Part shown: positions 60,276-64,000 of the stretch, one piece after another | Layout of the letters: each line of letters opens with the position of its first letter | How positions within the stretch are numbered: position 1 is the stretch's first letter | Origin: Marifrigoribacter sp047730175 | Lineage (GTDB): Bacteria > Bacteroidota > Bacteroidia > Flavobacteriales > Flavobacteriaceae | Reading direction: 5' to 3' | Length of the DNA: 64,000 nt | NCBI RefSeq assembly: GCF_047730175.1 | Contig: NZ_CP159833.1 | Span: forward strand, 124,001-188,000 | The notes under the pieces: generated by a model | What the model was told of the DNA's origin: nothing | Database searches by the model: none | Seen by the model: only the letters and a program-made list of their open reading frames with translations | Program-made: the position numbers and the translations under genes

Positions 60276-61895
60276 ATGCATCATCAAATATTAAAACTAA
60301 CTTTAAGAATATCAATACTTTGCATTACACTTTTTTTAAGTTCTTGTGGAGTTGATTCTAAAAACGATAAAGAGCATTTAGTTTTTAGATATAATGAGCA
60401 CAGTAATATTGGCACATTAGATCCTGCATTTGCAAGTAATCCTCAAATTATTTGGCCTACCAATCAGTTATATAATAGTTTGGTTCAATTAGATGACTCT
60501 TTACAAATTCAACCTGATATTGCAAAGAGCTGGGAAATTATAGATAGTACGTGTACTTTTTATTTTAATTTGAAAAGCGATGTTTATTTCCATAAAAATA
60601 AAGTCTTTGGAAAAGATTCAACTCGAACCGTAACAGCACATGATTTTGAATATAGTTATAATCGATTAATAGATCCAAAAGTTGCTTCCCCAGGTAGATG
60701 GGTTATGAATTATGTAGAGTTAGCAGTAGCTGAGAATGATTCGGTTTTTAAAATCATGCTAAAGGAACCATTTCCTGCATTTTTAGGAATGTTAGGAATG
60801 CGTTATTTTTCGGTAGTTCCAAAAGAAGCAGTCGAATACTATGGCAATGATTTTCGATCTAACCCAGTGGGTACAGGGCCTTTTATGTTTAAGCTTTGGG
60901 AAGAAAATGTAAAACTTGTACTTCGAAAGAACCCCTTGTATTTTGAAAAAGACGAAATGGGTAATTCTTTACCTTATCTAGAAGCAGTAGCGATTACTTT
61001 TTTACCAGACAAACAGAGTGAATTTTTACAGTTTGTACAGGGAAGATTAGATTTTGTTTCAGGATTGGATAATTCATATAAAGATGAAATTGTAACTACA
61101 AGAGGTGAGCTACAAGAAGAGTACAAGGATCGAGTAAATCTTATTACCAGTGCTTATTTAAATACAGAGTATTTAGGGGTTTTTATGGAAGGAGAATCCT
61201 CTGCCTTGCAATCCAAAAAAATAAGACAAGCTATTAACTATGGTTTCGATCGCCAAAAAATGATTACTTATCTTAGAAATGGAATGGGTACTCCAGCAGT
61301 TCATGGTTTTATTCCGAAAGGATTACCAGGTTTTACTGAAATAGAAGGCTATGATTATCAACCTGAAAAAGCCAAAGAGTTAATTACACAATACATAGCA
61401 GAAACTGGAAATGATAGACCTAGTATATCCATTGGCACGAATAGCCAATACTTAGATTTATGTGAATTTATTCAACGTGAACTTGAAAAGCTAGGCATTT
61501 CTGTTAGTATCGATGTGATGCCTCCATCAACCTTACGCCAAATGAAATCCTCAGGTGAACTTGATATTTTTAGAGCAAGTTGGATAGCAGATTATCCCGA
61601 TGCTGAAAATTATTTATCCCTTTTTTATAGCCCGAATTTTACGCCAAACGGTCCTAATTATACACATTTTAAAAACAAAGTATTTGATAGTTTATATGTG
61701 CAGTCATTGTCTTTAATAAACATAGATGAAAGAAAAGTTTTATATACAAAAATGGATTCTATTGTTATTTCTGAAGCACCTGTTATTCCTTTGTATTATG
61801 ATATGGCGATCCGTTTTGTCAATAAAAAGGTGAGCGGATTAGGAATTAATCCTCAAAACTTTTTGGTTTTGAAAAAAGTAAAGAAAGAAAAGTAG
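60276..61895 (+). CDS. ABC-type peptide/solute-binding lipoprotein (SBP_bac_5)
   Basis: A 539-residue lipoprotein (signal ISILCITLFLSSCGVD, lipobox Cys24) of the oligopeptide-binding OppA/DppA type. LDPAFASNPQIIWPTNQLYNSLVQLDD is the opening lobe. FYFNLKSDVYFHKNKVFGKDSTRTVTAHDFEYSYNRLIDP and NPVGTGPFMFKLWEENVKLVLRKNPLY are family signatures. It captures peptides or other solutes for import; no permease genes are in the window, so it is an orphan receptor here. It may also act as a surface binder. Confidence 0.88.
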   Translation: MHHQILKLTLRISILCITLFLSSCGVDSKNDKEHLVFRYNEHSNIGTLDPAFASNPQIIWPTNQLYNSLVQLDDSLQIQPDIAKSWEIIDSTCTFYFNLKSDVYFHKNKVFGKDSTRTVTAHDFEYSYNRLIDPKVASPGRWVMNYVELAVAENDSVFKIMLKEPFPAFLGMLGMRYFSVVPKEAVEYYGNDFRSNPVGTGPFMFKLWEENVKLVLRKNPLYFEKDEMGNSLPYLEAVAITFLPDKQSEFLQFVQGRLDFVSGLDNSYKDEIVTTRGELQEEYKDRVNLITSAYLNTEYLGVFMEGESSALQSKKIRQAINYGFDRQKMITYLRNGMGTPAVHGFIPKGLPGFTEIEGYDYQPEKAKELITQYIAETGNDRPSISIGTNSQYLDLCEFIQRELEKLGISVSIDVMPPSTLRQMKSSGELDIFRASWIADYPDAENYLSLFYSPNFTPNGPNYTHFKNKVFDSLYVQSLSLINIDERKVLYTKMDSIVISEAPVIPLYYDMAIRFVNKKVSGLGINPQNFLVLKKVKKEK

Positions 61896-62072
61896 TAAAA
61901 TAACTGTAACAGGATAAATTATTTCTAGACTGATAAATAAAAACTCATGAGTATTCAGGTTATGATTTCTTCTCTTAAAAACAACGATAGGAGAAAAAAA
62001 CGTGATACTGTTTTTGAAAAAGGAAAAAATCAAACTAAATCAAGTTTTGGTTAATTTGTAGATCATAAACAG

Positions 62073-62237
62073 ATGAACACCTATGAATATGCTGCTTTTC
62101 AGAAAAAAGTGTTTAAAGAAAAAAAGAGGCAAAAGAAAAGAACCAAAATATTGATTCTTATTTCTATTATCTTAGCTATTAGCATATTAATAACCTTGCC
62201 CTATATTATTGAATTTGGGTTTGATACGAGTTATTAA
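62073..62237 (+). CDS. Small 54-aa single-pass membrane protein
   Basis: An ATG frame of 54 codons: MNTYEYAAFQKKVFKEKKRQ, a basic stretch, then the helix ILILISIILAISILITLPYI and a short acidic-aromatic end (EFGFDTSY). The positive-inside charge pattern suggests N-terminus in the cytoplasm. It is preceded by weakly purine-rich sequence and lies between the peptide-binding gene and the converging GlmU-family gene. Function unknown. Confidence 0.55.
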   Translation: MNTYEYAAFQKKVFKEKKRQKKRTKILILISIILAISILITLPYIIEFGFDTSY

Positions 62238-62259
62238 GAGGTAACATTCTCAATTGAAA

Positions 62260-63435
62260 CTAACTACGTCTCCATTGAGAAGTTTCTTCAAAAACATGTT
62301 CTAATATTTTTGCTTCTTCTTCAGTAAACTCTATATCACGTCTAGACATTACAACTTTTGCAACTTCAAATGCTTTTTTAGTTAAGTAGGTGGTCATTCC
62401 TGCACTTCCACCCCAACTAAAGCTTGGTACAAAATTTCTTGGAAATCCACTTCCGAAGATATTTGCACTCACCCCCACTACAGTACCTGTATTAAACATA
62501 GTATTGATACCACATTTACTGTGGTCACCCATCATAAGACCACAAAACTGTAGACCAGTTCTTGCAAATCCTTCAGTTTCATAATCCCAAAGGCGAACTT
62601 CAGCATAATTATTCTTTAAATTTGAGTTGTTGGTATCTGCACCTAAATTACACCATTCTCCAATAACAGAATTTCCTAGAAATCCGTCGTGACCTTTATT
62701 ACTATACCCAAAAATCACTGAATTATTTACCTCTCCTCCTACTTTACTATGCGGCCCAATGGTGGTGGGTCCATAAATTTTTGCGTTCATCTTTAAAGTT
62801 GCATGTTCGCATAATGCAAAAGGGCCTCTAACCATAGAACCTTCCATGATTTCGGAGTTTTTTCCTATATAAATTGGTCCATTTGTAGCATTAAGAGAAC
62901 ATAATGGCAATAGTGCGCCTTCTTCAATGAAAATATTTTTTTCATTGAAAGCAACAGCATTTTTAGGAATAGGCTGTGTTGTTCTTCCTTCCGTAATTAA
63001 ATCGAAATCTTTTTGTATTGCCTCACCGTTTAGTTTATAAATATCCCACGTATGTTCTATCCGAAGTATGTCATCAAAAGTATATTGTATTACTTCAAAC
63101 GTATCAAAATCTACTTCTTGGTCTTCATTTGCAAAAAAAGCTAAGGGTTCATCTTTATAAAAAACAGCTTGATTTTCAGTAAGGCCTTTAACAAGGCTAA
63201 CTAAATTAGAAGAAGGAATAAAAGAGGCATTTATTAAAATGTTTTGTTCCATCTCTACCATAGGATATTTATCAGATAAATAATCTTCTGTAATGGTAGT
63301 TGTGGTAGAACCTAGATAATGTTCCCATTTTTCTCTAAGCGTTAAAATTCCAACACGAATATCGGCTACAGGTCGTGTAAAGGTAAATGGTAGTAATTGA
63401 TTGCGCACAGTTCCATCAAAAAGAATGTAATTCAT
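62260..63435 (-). CDS. GlmU-family nucleotidyltransferase/left-handed beta-helix protein
   Basis: A 391-residue protein of the Bacteroidota GlmU family. It begins MNYILFDGTVRNQLLPFTFTRPVADIRVGILTLREKWEHYLG, an N-terminal domain like sugar-phosphate nucleotidyltransferases. The C-terminal half (about 190-370) is hexapeptide-repeat beta-helix (GPIYIGKNSEIMEGSMVRGPFALCEHATLKMNAKIYGPTTIGPHSKVGGEVNNSVIFGYSNKGH). Its role in sugar nucleotide synthesis is inferred. It is transcribed with L31 upstream on the same strand but behind a terminator. Confidence 0.85.
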   Translation of the reverse strand: MNYILFDGTVRNQLLPFTFTRPVADIRVGILTLREKWEHYLGSTTTTITEDYLSDKYPMVEMEQNILINASFIPSSNLVSLVKGLTENQAVFYKDEPLAFFANEDQEVDFDTFEVIQYTFDDILRIEHTWDIYKLNGEAIQKDFDLITEGRTTQPIPKNAVAFNEKNIFIEEGALLPLCSLNATNGPIYIGKNSEIMEGSMVRGPFALCEHATLKMNAKIYGPTTIGPHSKVGGEVNNSVIFGYSNKGHDGFLGNSVIGEWCNLGADTNNSNLKNNYAEVRLWDYETEGFARTGLQFCGLMMGDHSKCGINTMFNTGTVVGVSANIFGSGFPRNFVPSFSWGGSAGMTTYLTKKAFEVAKVVMSRRDIEFTEEEAKILEHVFEETSQWRRS

Positions 63436-63470
63436 ATTTCAATATTCAGGATTCAAAATTCAAAGCTAAA

Positions 63471-63499
63471 CAAAAAAGCCTTCGATTTCTCGAAGGCTT
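63471..63499 (-). terminator. Intrinsic terminator after rpmE
   Basis: On the - strand AAGCCTTCGA, loop GAAA, TCGAAGGCTT and then a T-run: a perfect 10-base stem with a GNRA-type loop. It ends the L31 transcript before the GlmU-family gene. Confidence 0.92.
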
Positions 63500-63521
63500 G
63501 TAAAATATATGTAAAGAAATA

Positions 63522-63773
63522 TTATTTCTTAAATTTTGCATATTTAGTTTTAAACTTATCTATACGACCTGCAGTGTCAATAAGTTTCTTCTTACCGGTA
63601 TAAAAAGGATGAGAAGTTCTAGAAATCTCTAACTTTACTAATGGATACTCAGTTCCATCAACTTCTAGCGTTTCTTTTGTGTTTGCTGTAGACTTAGTTA
63701 AAAACACTTCTTCATTAGACATGTCTTTAAATGCTACTAATCTATAATTTTCTGGATGAATACCTTTTCTCAT
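63522..63773 (-). CDS. rpmE: 50S ribosomal protein L31 type B
   Basis: An 83-residue ribosomal protein, MRKGIHPENYRLVAFKDMSN, then TRT-like LEVDGTEYPLVKLEISRTSHPFYTGKKKLIDTAGRIDKFKTKYAKF. It lacks the zinc-binding CxxC of the A form, hence type B. The start at 63773 is chosen; an in-frame codon 10 residues upstream adds non-conserved sequence. A TAAATTTG box at 63854-63861 (-) lies about 80 bases upstream. Confidence 0.95.
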   Translation of the reverse strand: MRKGIHPENYRLVAFKDMSNEEVFLTKSTANTKETLEVDGTEYPLVKLEISRTSHPFYTGKKKLIDTAGRIDKFKTKYAKFKK

Positions 63774-63853
63774 AACTATTTTCCGTAAAAACGGAAATCT
63801 CATTAATTAATACTTAATTTTTCTTTCTCCTAACCTTTCAGGATTTCAGTTTG

Positions 63854-63861
63854 CAAATTTA
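63854..63861 (-). promoter_or_regulatory. Probable -7 box for rpmE
   Basis: TAAATTTG on the - strand fits TAnnTTTG and lies upstream of the L31 start. The rest of 63862-64000 to the window edge shows no gene. Confidence 0.5.
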
Positions 63862-64000
63862 AGAATTTTATATATATCTGCAATGCTTTTAATAATTTTT
63901 TTATAAGAAAAAACAAAGTCATTTCTTTAAACATCTAAAATCATTAAATAATATCACAAAGATAGTACCTATAGGTGTTAGATACAGCTGTAAAAGTACT

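Overview
The window looks like a chromosomal segment of a marine-type Flavobacteriaceae (phylum Bacteroidota). Base composition is AT-rich. Promoter -7 boxes have the Bacteroidota form TAnnTTTG (for example 16045-16052 and 60220-60227). One secreted hydrolase ends in a type IX secretion tail, and the gene content (DUF4252, DUF5777, GlmU-family protein, L31 type B, BtuG-like propeller, the order priA-yihY-nadC-rlmH) is typical of that family. No rRNA, tRNA or CRISPR array was found.

Layout. 1-2.7 kb: priA (partial), yihY, nadC, rlmH. 2.7-4.3 kb: a T9SS hydrolase. 4.3-13 kb: an NAD-linked formate dehydrogenase operon (fdhD, NuoF-like, fdhA) running into a CAT-fold acetyltransferase and a serine hydrolase, preceded by an aldehyde dehydrogenase. 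13.2-20.6 kb: housekeeping genes (DEAD-box helicase, rdgB, TrmH-type methyltransferase, class III sirtuin, purB). 20.7-22.9 kb: an ECF sigma, anti-sigma-like and two DUF4252 operon. 23.1-24.5 kb: an S41 peptidase lipoprotein.

24.6-33.9 kb is the most unusual part: a run of at least seven single-gene cassettes, all on the + strand, separated by long folded repeats. Each cassette begins with GTT-N7-A and ends with the complement of its own N7 followed by AAC, so the two ends of one cassette match each other but not those of its neighbours. Between cassettes lie 53-204 bp bodies whose outer arms pair. Nearly all mismatches in the pairings are of the kind that is A.C on the top strand but G.T wobble on the bottom strand. 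This is the logic of integron attC sites, but the core is not the canonical GTTRRRY and no integrase is present. Cargo: RDD membrane protein, unknown 319-aa protein, secreted 162-aa protein, a complete type IIG restriction-modification enzyme, a serine hydrolase, an SRPBCC protein and a bacterial PH-domain membrane protein. The array ends abruptly inside the remnant of a DUF2975 gene whose HTH partner survives. A decayed relative lies on the - strand at 46.6-47.6 kb and carries a pseudogene with two in-frame stops.

34.2-37.9 kb: methyltransferases, one of them CFA-synthase-like, a fatty acid desaturase with no standard start codon at its natural N-terminus, and a small MscS channel. 39.1-45.4 kb: a vitamin B12 uptake locus with a cobalamin riboswitch, btuB, a BtuG-like surface propeller and divergent btuFCD. 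47.8-51.5 kb: rmuC and a four-gene envelope operon (cytochrome c, YceI, OB-fold, DUF5777). 51.6-63.8 kb: carB, rpmH, thioredoxin-fold, TauE/SafE, lytic transglycosylase, alpha/beta hydrolase, YjdJ-type acetyltransferase, mtaB, peptide-binding lipoprotein, GlmU-family protein and L31.

All identifications come from reading the sequence and recalling family motifs. No database search was run.
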